From Mesonia phycicola (GTDB lineage Bacteria; Bacteroidota; Bacteroidia; Flavobacteriales; Flavobacteriaceae): DNA of 64,000 nt. Shown here piece after piece: positions 44,123-53,174 of this stretch (position 1 is its first letter; every line of letters starts with the position of its first letter). The notes beneath the pieces were generated by a model, which ran no database searches, was not told where the DNA came from, and saw nothing but the letters and a program-made list of their open reading frames with translations. The position numbers and the translations under genes are program-made. Location of the stretch: assembly GCF_900141885.1 (NCBI RefSeq), contig NZ_FQYY01000003.1, positions 124,001-188,000 on the forward strand, given 5' to 3'.

Positions 44123-45020
44123 AAGAATTCTCGCCATATTTGCTGCCATAGGTGCAAGTACAATTTATGGCATTAACCATACTTTAGCAAAGGGGGTAAT
44201 GCCTACATTTATTATGCCTTTTGGCTTTATATTTTTACGAGTACTGGGAGCAGCGGTTCTTTTTTGGCTAGTGAGTATATTTTACCCTTGGGAGAAGATT
44301 GCAAGAAAAGATTACCCTCGATTAATTGCCTGTGCTGTTTTTGGTATGGTAATAAATATGCTGTTCTTTTTTAAAGGTTTAAACCTATCTACACCAATTA
44401 ACAGCTCTGTAATTACTACACTCTCTCCTATTATGGTATTTGCATTATCTACACTCTTATTAAAAGAGCGCATTACCTTACTAAAAATTACAGGAATTAT
44501 AGTGGGCTTAAGTGGCGCATTATTACTAATATTTTTTAGTAAACCAAGCATAGGGGAAGCTTCCGACACTATGCTTGGTAATATGTATTTTGTAATTAAT
44601 GCACTTTCTTTTGGTGCATATTTAATAATTGTAAGACCATTAGTGAAAAAATACAGCACTATTACCCTAATGAAATGGATTTTCACTATTGCCGTAGTAA
44701 TCAACTTTCCAATAACTATTTCAGAATTTCAAGAAGTAGAGTGGCTATCACTTCCCTTTCATGCCATTTGGAAAATGGGGTTTGTAGTATTAGGCACAAC
44801 CTTTTTCACTTACCTATTAAATGTTTATGCACTAAAATACCTATCTGCCTCTACATTAAGTGTTTTTATATATTTACAACCACTCATTGCAATAACTTAT
44901 TCAATTTTTGTTGGAGCAGATACACTAAGCGTTATTAAAATAACAGCTGCATTACTAGTTTTTATAGGTGTATTTATGGTCTCTAAAAACCCATCTACTA
45001 CTAAAGCTCATCAAGATTAA
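44115..45020 (+). CDS. EamA-family (drug/metabolite) transporter
   Basis: 301 residues, ten hydrophobic helices arranged as two repeats of five, usual for EamA/RhaT-type exporters. STPINSSVITTLSPIMVFAL and ALKYLSASTLSVFIYLQPL are the equivalent repeat-end segments. The exported compound is unknown. Overlaps the ArsC-like gene at its start and the convergent thioesterase gene by 20 bases at its end. Confidence 0.85.
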   Translation: MDKRILAIFAAIGASTIYGINHTLAKGVMPTFIMPFGFIFLRVLGAAVLFWLVSIFYPWEKIARKDYPRLIACAVFGMVINMLFFFKGLNLSTPINSSVITTLSPIMVFALSTLLLKERITLLKITGIIVGLSGALLLIFFSKPSIGEASDTMLGNMYFVINALSFGAYLIIVRPLVKKYSTITLMKWIFTIAVVINFPITISEFQEVEWLSLPFHAIWKMGFVVLGTTFFTYLLNVYALKYLSASTLSVFIYLQPLIAITYSIFVGADTLSVIKITAALLVFIGVFMVSKNPSTTKAHQD

Positions 45021-45489
45021 TATTTTTTGGTAACCTTCCTGCTTTACGCGTATCTTCTTTGGTTAACATTTTAAAATCATCTGTTCTAGATAAGTTATCT
45101 AAGCCTTTTACCAAGTACTCTGGTAAAGAAGTTAACTTTCTACTTTTTAAATCTATCCAAGAACCTAACATTTCACAACTTGCACAATGTTGCCCTTTAT
45201 GGTTATAAATATTATGTACAAACTCAAAAAACATTCCGTCTTCAGATAAACCTTTTAACTCTAAAGTAACGGTTACAGGCTCACCAGAAAATATCTCTTT
45301 AAAGTAGTAAATATGTTCATAAAAAACCACCGGACCAATATTAAGCTCGGCCAATTGTTGTTGCCCAAAACCATTTTGCATTAAGTAAGCCATTCTGGTA
45401 TGGCTCATAAAATTCATATACGCTGAGTTAGCTAAATGACGGTTTGCATCTATATCACTCCATCTAATTTCAAATTTCTTAGAAAACAT
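45001..45489 (-). CDS. Acyl-CoA thioesterase, hotdog fold (4HBT)
   Basis: 162 residues. WSDIDANRHLANSAYMNFM (about 10-28) is the 4HBT active-site segment with the catalytic Asp. The rest is the beta-sheet of the hotdog fold, followed by a short basic tail. It hydrolyses acyl-CoA or acyl-ACP thioesters; the chain length is unknown. Its end overlaps the EamA gene. Confidence 0.86.
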   Translation of the reverse strand: MFSKKFEIRWSDIDANRHLANSAYMNFMSHTRMAYLMQNGFGQQQLAELNIGPVVFYEHIYYFKEIFSGEPVTVTLELKGLSEDGMFFEFVHNIYNHKGQHCASCEMLGSWIDLKSRKLTSLPEYLVKGLDNLSRTDDFKMLTKEDTRKAGRLPKNINLDEL

Positions 45490-45569
45490 AACTTGTATTT
45501 AATTTTAAAAAGTAAACATAACAAAAACTACTATGCAAGCATAACTATTCGTCTATTTTTTGTAGTAGA

Positions 45570-45654
45570 GCAAACCCTACGGGCCGGGCTATTCGTTATA
45601 TCTTTTTTAAGTTTTACCCAACTAAAAAAAGGATGCCACTACTATCCCTTTTGC
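45570..45654 (-). repeat. Element B, copy 3 (reverse orientation)
   Basis: On the minus strand the closing arms are GCAAA and TTTGC, changed on both sides relative to copies 1 and 2. Conserved boxes are AGGGATAGTAGTGGCATCC and GAATAGCCCGGCCC, and the miniature hairpin is CCC-GTA-GGG. The central arms CTTTTTTTAGTT and AACTTAAAAAAG pair with one mismatch. It lies between the divergent thioesterase gene and yicC promoter. Confidence 0.75.
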
Positions 45655-45700
45655 AAAAGCAAACAATCTGCATAAAGTCTATTAACATTATTGTTTTTAT

Positions 45701-45708
45701 TACCTTTG
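45701..45708 (+). promoter_or_regulatory. TAnnTTTG -7 element of yicC-gmk-nadD
   Basis: TACCTTTG, 21 bases before the yicC start used here. Confidence 0.55.
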
Positions 45709-45729
45709 CACAACATTTAAATGCAGCAA

Positions 45730-46596
45730 ATGATTCAATCTATGACCGGCTTTGGGAAGAGCATTATAGAACTTCCTAATAAAAAAATCACTATAGAGTT
45801 AAAATCTTTAAATAGTAAAAACTTAGATCTTAACGCAAGAATGCCTTCTCAATACAGAGAAAAAGAACTTGAATTAAGAGGCACAATCTCTAAATCTCTA
45901 TCTAGAGGAAAAGTAGATTTCTCTTTATATGTAGAAGCTACTGGAGAGGTTACCTCTGCTTCTGTAAACAAAGAAGTGGTAAAAAAATACATGCAGCAAT
46001 TAAAAGAAATACCTTCTACAGAAAATGCAGATGATATTTCTTTATTAGAAATTGCAATGCGTTTACCAGATACTTTAAAAACAGAACGTGAAGAAATAGA
46101 TGAGTCTGAATTTAAAGCAATAGAAAACGGTCTAGAAGAGGCTTTGAGAGAAATTAATAGCTTTAGAGAAGATGAAGGTAGAGCATTAGAAAAAGATTTT
46201 AATTTACGTATTGGTATTTTAGAAGAATTGCTAGCTAAAGTAATAGAAATTGACCCAGATCGTATTGCATCTGTAAAAGATAGATTGCAAAAAGGCATTG
46301 CAGAGCTAAAAGAGAATGTAGATGAAAATCGTTTTGAACAAGAACTTGTATACTACATTGAAAAATACGACATCACAGAAGAAAAAATTAGATTAGAAAA
46401 TCACCTAAGCTATTTTAAAGAAACACTTAACTCACCTGGCTATAACGGAAAAAAATTAGGCTTTATAGGTCAAGAAATTGGTAGAGAAATAAACACCATT
46501 GGGAGTAAATCTAACTTTGCACCAATGCAAAAATTAGTGGTGCAAATGAAAGATGAGTTAGAAAAAATTAAAGAACAACTGTTAAACGTATTGTAA
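45730..46596 (+). CDS. YicC family endoribonuclease-like protein
   Basis: 288 residues from the ATG at 45730 (MIQSMTGFGK), the position at which the family normally begins; an ATG three codons earlier is possible. A long Glu/Lys-rich helical body separates the two conserved ends, and SKSNFAPMQKLVVQMKDELE is the C-terminal signature. YicC proteins are reported as RNases acting on small RNAs and are linked to stationary-phase survival. TAATG overlap couples it to gmk. Confidence 0.9.
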   Translation: MIQSMTGFGKSIIELPNKKITIELKSLNSKNLDLNARMPSQYREKELELRGTISKSLSRGKVDFSLYVEATGEVTSASVNKEVVKKYMQQLKEIPSTENADDISLLEIAMRLPDTLKTEREEIDESEFKAIENGLEEALREINSFREDEGRALEKDFNLRIGILEELLAKVIEIDPDRIASVKDRLQKGIAELKENVDENRFEQELVYYIEKYDITEEKIRLENHLSYFKETLNSPGYNGKKLGFIGQEIGREINTIGSKSNFAPMQKLVVQMKDELEKIKEQLLNVL

Positions 46597-47168
46597 TGAT
46601 TGAAGGAAAGTTAATTGTATTTTCAGCTCCATCTGGTTCTGGCAAAACTACTATAGTTCAGCATTTATTAAAACAAAAAGACCTTAACCTAGACTTTTCA
46701 ATTTCTGCTACTTCAAGAGAAGCAAGAGAAAATGAAACCCATGGTAAAGATTACTACTTTATGTCTTTAGATGAGTTTAAAGAGCATATTAAAAATGAAG
46801 ACTTTTTAGAATGGGAAGAAGTTTACCGTGATAACTTTTACGGTACTCTAAAAAAAGAAGTAGAACGTATTTGGGAGCAAGGCAAACACGTTGTGTTTGA
46901 TATTGATGTGGTTGGCGGTTTAGACATAAAACATATTTACCCAGAGCGTACATTAGCTGTTTTTGTAGAACCACCAAGTATAGAAGAGTTAAAAATTAGA
47001 CTTAAAAAGCGTAAAACAGAAACAGAAGACCGTATAAATATGCGTGTAGCAAAGGCTTCTATAGAAATGGCTACAGCCCCTCAGTTTGATTTTATTATTA
47101 TAAATAACGACTTACAAAAAGCCTTAGATGAGTCTTACCAATTGGTAAAAAACTTTATAAATAACTAA
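46596..47168 (+). CDS. gmk: Guanylate kinase
   Basis: 190 residues, full length. The P-loop is APSGSGKTTI (11-20), with SATSREAREN and HGKDYYFMS as the GMP-binding part. It makes GDP from GMP and ATP. Start codon overlaps the yicC stop; nadD begins five bases later. Confidence 0.96.
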   Translation: MIEGKLIVFSAPSGSGKTTIVQHLLKQKDLNLDFSISATSREARENETHGKDYYFMSLDEFKEHIKNEDFLEWEEVYRDNFYGTLKKEVERIWEQGKHVVFDIDVVGGLDIKHIYPERTLAVFVEPPSIEELKIRLKKRKTETEDRINMRVAKASIEMATAPQFDFIIINNDLQKALDESYQLVKNFINN

Positions 47169-47172
47169 ACAA

Positions 47173-47757
47173 GTGCAAAAAAAAGTAGGTTTATATTTTG
47201 GCAGTTTTAACCCAATACATATTGGGCATGTGGTTATTGCAAACCATATGGTAGAATTTTCAGATTTAGACGAGGTATGGATGGTGGTTACTCCACACAA
47301 CCCTTTAAAAAAGAAAAGCACACTTTTAGCAGACCGAGATAGGCTAGATATGGTATATAGAGCTACTAAAGAATATGAAAACATTATAGCTAGCGATATC
47401 GAGTTTAATTTACCACAACCTAGTTATACTGTAAACACACTTGCTCATTTAGAAGAAAAACACCCTCGCCATCAATTTGCTTTAATTATGGGAGAAGATA
47501 ATTTAAACACTCTTCATAAATGGAAAAATAGCGATATAATTTTAGAGCGTTATGAGGTTTTTGTATACCCTAGAGTTACCAATTCTGAAGTAAAGGAAGA
47601 GTTTAAAAATCACCCTAAGATTACTCAAGTCAAAGCTCCTATTATGCAAATTTCTAGCACTTTTGTTAGAAATGCAATTAGAGACCATAAACGTATTACT
47701 CCTCTTTTACATCCTGAGGTTTGGAAATATATAGATGAAATGAATTTTTACAGGTAA
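47173..47757 (+). CDS. nadD: Nicotinate-nucleotide adenylyltransferase, GTG start
   Basis: 194 residues from a GTG start (47173), which places the N-terminus at the usual position. FGSFNPIHIGHVVIA holds the HxGH nucleotidyltransferase motif, and ISSTFVRNAIRD is the ISSTxxR motif. It adenylates nicotinate mononucleotide in NAD synthesis. Last gene of yicC-gmk-nadD, followed by a hairpin. Confidence 0.95.
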   Translation: MQKKVGLYFGSFNPIHIGHVVIANHMVEFSDLDEVWMVVTPHNPLKKKSTLLADRDRLDMVYRATKEYENIIASDIEFNLPQPSYTVNTLAHLEEKHPRHQFALIMGEDNLNTLHKWKNSDIILERYEVFVYPRVTNSEVKEEFKNHPKITQVKAPIMQISSTFVRNAIRDHKRITPLLHPEVWKYIDEMNFYR

Positions 47758-47787
47758 CCCTGTTAAAATTACACACATACATAAACA

Positions 47788-47824
47788 CAAAGCCGCCTTG
47801 CATATTATTTGCAAGACGGCTTTG
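47788..47824 (+). terminator. Hairpin terminator after nadD
   Basis: CAAAGCCG (47788-47795) pairs with CGGCTTTG (47817-47824), with CTTGCA/TGCAAG extending the stem past one mismatch. The T-run is short, so efficiency is uncertain. Confidence 0.6.
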
Positions 47825-47941
47825 AAATAACCAACCAAAAAATCTATTTTAATAACGGAAGCTTTTCTATATAATTGTATAGATGATAGCTAATGAATGT
47901 TAAAAAAAATAAATCATTACCTCTTAAATCTACAGAGAGTT

Positions 47942-47949
47942 TAACTTTG
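47942..47949 (+). promoter_or_regulatory. TAnnTTTG -7 element of gpsA
   Basis: TAACTTTG, 20 bases before the ATG at 47970. Confidence 0.55.
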
Positions 47950-47969
47950 AAATAAATTCTAATAAAACT

Positions 47970-48974
47970 ATGAATAGAGATGCTAAATTTGCAGTATTAG
48001 GCGGAGGTAGCTGGGCAACTGCTATCGCTAAAATGTTATGTGAAAATGTAGACCAAATTTATTGGTATATGCGTAACGAAGCAGCCATAGAGCATATTCG
48101 TAAAGAAGACCATAACCCTAATTACTTAAGCTCTGTAGAGTTTAATAATAATCAGCTTCAACTTACTAGTAATATTAATGAAGCCGTACAAAACGCAGAC
48201 TATCTTGTTTTTGTAATCCCTTCTGCTTTTTTAAAAACAGAACTAGATAGACTAACAGTACCCTTAGAAGGAAAAGTAATTTTTAGTGCTATAAAAGGCA
48301 TTGTACCAGAAACAAGTTTAATTGTAGGAGAACACTTTCACAAAATTTATAATATTCCGTTTGAAAATATAGGAGTAATCACAGGACCTTGCCATGCAGA
48401 AGAAGTAGCGCTAGAGAGATTATCTTACCTTACTATTGCTTGTGCAAATGAAAACCACGCCAACTTTTTAGCTAATCACTTAAGTAGCCACTATATTAAA
48501 TGTAAAACTAGTGAAGACGTAATAGGTACAGAATATGCCGCTATGCTAAAAAACATATATGCTATTGCGGCTGGTATAGCGCACGGGTTGGGTTACGGAG
48601 ACAACTTTCAGAGCGTACTTATGAGTAATGCAATAAGAGAAATGAAGCGTTTTATTAAAAAAACCCATAAAATGAAACGTAACATTAATGATTCTGCTTA
48701 TTTAGGCGATTTATTAGTAACCGGATACTCCGTTTTTAGCCGAAATAGAATGTTTGGTAATATGATTGGCAAAGGTTATACCGTACGTAGTGCTCAAATG
48801 GAAATGAATATGGTAGCAGAAGGCTATTATGCTGCTAAAAGTGCTTATAAAATTAATGAAGCCAAAGAAAACCACAAAGCTAAAACCCCTATCATTGATG
48901 CTGTATACCAAATGCTTTATAAACAAAAAGACCCTAAATCTATTTTTACAAAGCTTACAGATAAGTTAGATTAA
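47970..48974 (+). CDS. gpsA: Glycerol-3-phosphate dehydrogenase [NAD(P)+]
   Basis: 334 residues. The Rossmann start is VLGGGSWATAIAKML (9-23), with TGPCHAEE and the catalytic segment EYAAMLKNIYAIAAGI as family motifs. It reduces dihydroxyacetone phosphate to glycerol-3-phosphate for phospholipid synthesis. The EamA gene follows 13 bases later, so the two probably share a transcript. Confidence 0.95.
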   Translation: MNRDAKFAVLGGGSWATAIAKMLCENVDQIYWYMRNEAAIEHIRKEDHNPNYLSSVEFNNNQLQLTSNINEAVQNADYLVFVIPSAFLKTELDRLTVPLEGKVIFSAIKGIVPETSLIVGEHFHKIYNIPFENIGVITGPCHAEEVALERLSYLTIACANENHANFLANHLSSHYIKCKTSEDVIGTEYAAMLKNIYAIAAGIAHGLGYGDNFQSVLMSNAIREMKRFIKKTHKMKRNINDSAYLGDLLVTGYSVFSRNRMFGNMIGKGYTVRSAQMEMNMVAEGYYAAKSAYKINEAKENHKAKTPIIDAVYQMLYKQKDPKSIFTKLTDKLD

Positions 48975-48987
48975 ATAAGTACAAAAC

Positions 48988-49887
48988 TTGAAAAACAACG
49001 CACTTAAAGGAGGTTTACTAGTAGCATTAGGTGCTGCTAGTTACGGAGTACTTACAACATTTGTAAAATTAGCTTACGAAGAAGGCTATACTGTACAAGA
49101 GGTTACATTCTCACAAATGGCACTCGGGTTTTTGTGTTTACTTCTTATAAATTTCTTTTATAAAGGAAAAAAAAGCTCTTCAACTGTAAAAGTCACCTCT
49201 ACACATATTTTACAATTAGTTACTGCTGGCACTACACTAGGGCTTACTAGCATTTTTTATTATTTGGCAGTAAAATATGTATCTGTCTCTATTGGTATTG
49301 TGTTATTAATGCAAAGTGTCTGGATGGGTGTTGTTTTAGATGTTATCCGCTCTAAAGAAAAACCTAGCTTTTTAAAAATTCTGGCTGTTATTATTATACT
49401 GTCTGGTACTGTATTAGCTACCAATATTTTATTTAGCGACATTAAAGTTAGCTCTCTAGGTATTTTATACGGCCTTTTGGCTGCTTTATCTTATACTATA
49501 ACAATTTACACCTCTAACACTGTTGCTAAAGAGTTGCCTTCTATTACCCGAAGCAAATGGATGATGCTAGGAGGGTTAATTATAGTTAGTTGCATTACAG
49601 CTCCTGCATTAACAGAAAACTTTAACGTAGCTATATTTTTAAAATGGGGACCAATACTAGCTTTATTTGGCACTGTATTACCACCATTACTTATGACAAC
49701 AGGAATGCCTAAAATAAATATAGGCTTAGGGGTAATTATCACTTCTATAGAATTACCTACAGCGGTATTTAGCGCTTATTTATTACTAAACGAAACAGTA
49801 AGTATTTATCAGTGGTTAGGTATAGCTCTTATTTTAACTTCTATTGTAGTTATGAATTTAAAAAAAGCAGCTCCTAAGAAATTTTAA
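48988..49887 (+). CDS. EamA-family transporter, TTG start
   Basis: 299 residues from a TTG start (MKNNALKGGLLVALGAASYG). Ten hydrophobic helices in two repeats. It is not closely similar to the EamA gene at 44.1 kb beyond the fold. Substrate unknown. Its last four bases overlap the convergent 131-residue gene. Confidence 0.85.
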   Translation: MKNNALKGGLLVALGAASYGVLTTFVKLAYEEGYTVQEVTFSQMALGFLCLLLINFFYKGKKSSSTVKVTSTHILQLVTAGTTLGLTSIFYYLAVKYVSVSIGIVLLMQSVWMGVVLDVIRSKEKPSFLKILAVIIILSGTVLATNILFSDIKVSSLGILYGLLAALSYTITIYTSNTVAKELPSITRSKWMMLGGLIIVSCITAPALTENFNVAIFLKWGPILALFGTVLPPLLMTTGMPKINIGLGVIITSIELPTAVFSAYLLLNETVSIYQWLGIALILTSIVVMNLKKAAPKKF

Positions 49888-50279
49888 TCTGCTAAAATAC
49901 CTTTCTCTTGCATTAAAGGAAGTTCTTTTGCTGTGCTATTACTCACCGTATTTTTCTTGAAAATAAAGTTTTTATGAAGCATTTTTCCTTCTGCAAAAAA
50001 ACTTACAGAAAACTCATTATTTAACTTTAAAAGATCTGGTTGTAGCAATTCTACTTTAGCAAAAGACTTTGCCGCTAAAACCTTTAAACTGTGCCTCATC
50101 ACAGAAGTCTTATCTTTTTTATCATACCCTTTAGAAACTACTAAAACAGTTTCTAAAGGATAGTTATTTTCATTTATTAAATATGCATACCAGTCATAAA
50201 CTCTATAATCTTCATTATAAGCATTTACGGCTGCTAAATAAACTCCTTCTACAACAGGTATTTTAATATCTTCTTTCAA
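49884..50279 (-). CDS. Conserved hypothetical protein in the pheS operon, TTG start
   Basis: 131 residues from TTG at 50277-50279. Compact beta-rich sequence (VEGVYLAAVNAYNEDYRVYD, WYAYLINENNYPLETVLVVS) without signal peptide or membrane helix. No recognised domain. It starts two bases after the stop codon of the 56-residue membrane protein, so it is third in the pheS unit. Its function is unknown. Confidence 0.7.
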   Translation of the reverse strand: MKEDIKIPVVEGVYLAAVNAYNEDYRVYDWYAYLINENNYPLETVLVVSKGYDKKDKTSVMRHSLKVLAAKSFAKVELLQPDLLKLNNEFSVSFFAEGKMLHKNFIFKKNTVSNSTAKELPLMQEKGILAD

Positions 50280-50281
50280 GA

Positions 50282-50452
50282 TTAATCGTTTAATAAGTGT
50301 TTAATTTTTTGATAGGCGATAGCAAATAAAATTACTGCTATTGCCAAAAGAATTAAGCCAATAGTAATTTTTATTAAAGCAATTACAAAAGTTAGGTAAA
50401 GAATTACCCCTACAACCACAATTGCTACTATGAAAAAGCCTATTTTTTTCAA
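50282..50452 (-). CDS. Small two-helix membrane protein (56 residues), TTG start
   Basis: 56 residues, shorter than typical ORF filters. The sequence starts KKIGFFIVAIVVVGVILYL and continues with a second hydrophobic helix (IGLILLAIAVILFAI) before a basic tail, YQKIKHLLND. The TTG begins one base after the pheS stop codon, and the stop lies two bases before the next gene, so tight coupling supports it as a real gene. It resembles small inner-membrane proteins of unknown function. Confidence 0.7.
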   Translation of the reverse strand: MKKIGFFIVAIVVVGVILYLTFVIALIKITIGLILLAIAVILFAIAYQKIKHLLND

Positions 50453-50453
50453 A

Positions 50454-51476
50454 TTATAAAACTGATTTAAATTGATTTAAAAAGCGAACGTCATTTTCGT
50501 AAAACATTCTTATATCACTTATTTGGTAAAGTAGCATTGCAATACGCTCTATCCCCATACCAAATGCAAAGCCAGAATATTCATTAGGATCTATATTACA
50601 ATTTTTAAGTACATTAGGGTCTACCATACCGCAACCCATAATCTCTAACCAACCTGTACCTTTAGTAATTCTATAATCTGTTTCTGTTTCTAATCCCCAA
50701 TAAATATCTACTTCTGCACTAGGCTCTGTAAATGGGAAATAAGAAGGTCTTAATCTAATTTTAGACTTACCAAACAATTGTTTTGTAAAGTATAATAGAG
50801 TCTGCTTTAAATCTGCAAACGAAACTCCCTTATCAATATACAAACCTTCTACTTGATGAAATATACAATGTGATCTAGCAGATATTGCTTCGTTTCTAAA
50901 CACACGACCTGGAGAAATAGTTCTTATAGGAGGTTGATTATCTTCCATATAACGAACTTGCACACTTGAGGTATGCGTTCTTAATAAAATCTCTTCTGGA
51001 TCTGTTTGAATAAAGAAGGTGTCTTGCATATCACGTGCTGGGTGATATTCTGGTAAATTTAAGGCAGTAAAGTTATGCCAATCATCTTCCATCTCTGGAC
51101 CTTCAGAAACATTAAAACCAATATTAGAAAAAATTTCTATAATTTGATTTTTCACAATAGATATAGGGTGACGAGAACCAATTTCTACTGGTTCACCTGG
51201 GCGAGTTAAATCTCCATAAACGCCGTTCTCTTCAAGTTTACTTTCTAAAGCTTCACGTAACTCGTTTACTTTATCTTGTGCTGCTGTTTTTAACTCGTTG
51301 ATTGTTTGCCCAAATTCTTTTTTAGATTCATTGGGTACGTTTTTAAATTCAGCAAAAAACTCTTTTAAGATCCCTTTTTGTCCTAAAAATTTAATTCTGA
51401 AGTTCTCTACTTCTTCTTGTGTAGATGCAGTGAATTTTTCTACTTCAGCAATATAATTTTTAATCTTATCTACCAT
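50454..51476 (-). CDS. pheS: Phenylalanyl-tRNA synthetase alpha subunit
   Basis: 340 residues. An N-terminal coiled coil (1-85) is followed by the class II catalytic core: [42 protein letters not shown] and a [14 protein letters not shown] motif 3. It works with PheT, which is not in the window. Promoter TAACTTTG lies 22 bases upstream. First gene of a unit with two small unknown genes. Confidence 0.95.
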   Translation of the reverse strand: MVDKIKNYIAEVEKFTASTQEEVENFRIKFLGQKGILKEFFAEFKNVPNESKKEFGQTINELKTAAQDKVNELREALESKLEENGVYGDLTRPGEPVEIGSRHPISIVKNQIIEIFSNIGFNVSEGPEMEDDWHNFTALNLPEYHPARDMQDTFFIQTDPEEILLRTHTSSVQVRYMEDNQPPIRTISPGRVFRNEAISARSHCIFHQVEGLYIDKGVSFADLKQTLLYFTKQLFGKSKIRLRPSYFPFTEPSAEVDIYWGLETETDYRITKGTGWLEIMGCGMVDPNVLKNCNIDPNEYSGFAFGMGIERIAMLLYQISDIRMFYENDVRFLNQFKSVL

Positions 51477-51497
51477 TTTCTTGAACTATTAAGGAGG

Positions 51498-51505
51498 CAA
51501 AGTTA
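51498..51505 (-). promoter_or_regulatory. TAnnTTTG -7 element of pheS
   Basis: TAACTTTG on the minus strand, 21 bases before the pheS ATG. Confidence 0.55.
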
Positions 51506-51522
51506 AGAAAATTGAAAACTAT

Positions 51523-52227
51523 TTAAGCGTTTTCATCTTCTATATTTTCAGAAGATAATCTTAAACAGTCTTTATAAATATACCTCATTAAAAAGAATAC
51601 CGAAATTGCACCAAAGCTATGCCATAACCAATGTGTACCTATTTCTAAAAAATCTGTTCTTTGGTCTAAAATTCTAAAGGTAATTGCTCCGCTAAAAGAT
51701 AAGAAAGCAAACAAAATATTTTCACCAAATTTGAAGTTTGTTTTTACTAAGTAAATACCCATTGGTAATAATAACCCCAAGGCTGTGCCTATGTACTCTA
51801 TAGATGCATCTAATTTAAGTGGCCAGTTTATAAACCTAGCTCCAAAAAGCAGTAAAAATACAATAACGAGAAGCCCGTATTTTTGCAGGTTATTTTTTCC
51901 ATCTTTAAATGTAAAGTATACAGATGCAGAAAGACATAATATAACAATAGGCACCCAATCCATTAACAACCAAATTTCGTGACTTCTAGTGGCATGATAG
52001 ACAGTACCGCCAAAAAAGCCAATAAATAAAATTGGTAATGCAAATGCTAAAAACAGTTGTTGTTTTACATTTTTATATACTCTTACAGCAAAATAAATAA
52101 CTATAGCTAAAAATAATAAGTTACTAAACGTATTAAAAGGCTCTACAGGTAATCTTCCTTCTAGAGTTTCTCTATAAATGGGGCCTGTATCGTTAGGAAA
52201 ACGGATAGCATTTAATAACAAATTCAT
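51523..52227 (-). CDS. Alkaline ceramidase-like (CREST superfamily) membrane protein
   Basis: 234 residues with about seven hydrophobic helices. RLPVEPFNTFSNLLFLAIVI near the start is the E..NT.SN ceramidase pattern. Candidate metal ligands are in FFGGTVYHATRSH (near 80), MDWVPIVI and GTHWLWHSFGAISVF (near 200). Alkaline ceramidases release fatty acids from ceramides in membranes. Flavobacteria make sulfonolipids and related lipids with amide-linked acyl chains, so these are plausible substrates (inference). Its start abuts the stop codon of the 118-residue gene upstream. Confidence 0.78.
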   Translation of the reverse strand: MNLLLNAIRFPNDTGPIYRETLEGRLPVEPFNTFSNLLFLAIVIYFAVRVYKNVKQQLFLAFALPILFIGFFGGTVYHATRSHEIWLLMDWVPIVILCLSASVYFTFKDGKNNLQKYGLLVIVFLLLFGARFINWPLKLDASIEYIGTALGLLLPMGIYLVKTNFKFGENILFAFLSFSGAITFRILDQRTDFLEIGTHWLWHSFGAISVFFLMRYIYKDCLRLSSENIEDENA

Positions 52228-52584
52228 TTACCCAATATATTTTTTTTCTAAAAAATATTGAACAATAGCTTCTTTCATCATAATAGATTGTTCTCCTGCT
52301 TTTAAATTAGGTAATTGCTCTATTACTTTGTAATGAGGCCAACCGTCTTCATCTATATAATCAAACTCATAATAACCATAAGGCTCTAGTAACCTACAAA
52401 TGGCTATGTGCATTAAATCTAATTTATGATCTTTTTTAAAACGCCTATGTATTTGCCCTAGTTCTTGTACTCCTATTAGGTAAATAATTGCATCTAATTC
52501 TAGCGTTTCTCCGTCTGCAAATTGGTTAGAAAGTTTTGTTTGAACTTGCTCCCAATTTCTTTTTAATTCTTCATCTCTTGCCAT
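52228..52584 (-). CDS. Conserved hypothetical protein
   Basis: 118 residues from the ATG at 52582-52584 (MARDEELKRNWEQ); a TTG six codons earlier is less likely. Mixed alpha/beta, cytoplasmic. Recognisable segments are YLIGVQELGQIHRRFKKDHK and LMHIAICRLLEPYGYYEFDY, common to a small flavobacterial family of unknown function. It directly precedes the ceramidase-like gene with no gap. Confidence 0.65.
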   Translation of the reverse strand: MARDEELKRNWEQVQTKLSNQFADGETLELDAIIYLIGVQELGQIHRRFKKDHKLDLMHIAICRLLEPYGYYEFDYIDEDGWPHYKVIEQLPNLKAGEQSIMMKEAIVQYFLEKKYIG

Positions 52585-52621
52585 AACCGCAAAGATAAAC
52601 AACTTCTAATTGCAAAATAAT

Positions 52622-52629
52622 TATATTTG
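52622..52629 (+). promoter_or_regulatory. TAnnTTTG -7 element of cvpA
   Basis: TATATTTG, only five bases before the ATG at 52635. The GTG at 52629 overlaps the element, which argues against that GTG as start. Confidence 0.6.
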
Positions 52630-52634
52630 TGTTT

Positions 52635-53138
52635 ATGAGCACAATTGATATCGTTATTGGAGTTATTTTAATTCTTGGTTTTATAAGAGGTTTTATGCGA
52701 GGGCTTATTATAGAAATAGCTTCACTTATAGCACTTGTAGCAGGCATTTATGGTGCTATTCATTTTTCTCATTTTACATTAGAATTTTTAAAAGATTATG
52801 TCTCTTGGGAAGATAAATACATAGAGCTTTGTGCTTACGCTGTAACTTTTATTATTATTGTGGTTTCTATTTTACTAATAGGTAAATTATTAACTAAACT
52901 AGCTGGCGCTATAGCCTTAGGTATAGTTAATAGAATATGTGGTGGCTTATTTGGTATTTTAAAATTAGCTTTTGTGATAAGCGTTGTAATGATGTTTTTA
53001 GGTAATATGAATAATGATTACCAGCTAATAGATGAAGAACATATAGATAAATCTATTTTATACCAACCTGTAAGTCAAATTGCTCCATTAATATTACCAC
53101 CTTTAATGCAAGAAATAGACAAACAAAAAGAGAGCTAA
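52635..53138 (+). CDS. CvpA family membrane protein
   Basis: 167 residues from the ATG at 52635 (MSTIDIVIGVILILGFIRG). Four hydrophobic helices, with GFIRGFMRGLIIEIASLIAL as the conserved first pair. CvpA is an inner-membrane protein tied to colicin V export in E. coli and to envelope stress elsewhere. Stands alone with a terminator hairpin over its stop codon. Confidence 0.87.
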   Translation: MSTIDIVIGVILILGFIRGFMRGLIIEIASLIALVAGIYGAIHFSHFTLEFLKDYVSWEDKYIELCAYAVTFIIIVVSILLIGKLLTKLAGAIALGIVNRICGGLFGILKLAFVISVVMMFLGNMNNDYQLIDEEHIDKSILYQPVSQIAPLILPPLMQEIDKQKES

Positions 53139-53152
53139 AATAAGCTCTCTTT
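53127..53152. terminator. Hairpin between cvpA and carbonic anhydrase
   Basis: AAAGAGAGCT (53127-53136) pairs with AGCTCTCTTT (53143-53152), overlapping the cvpA stop. There is no long T-run on either side. Confidence 0.55.
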
Positions 53153-53174
53153 GTAAATTGAATATAAAAATATA

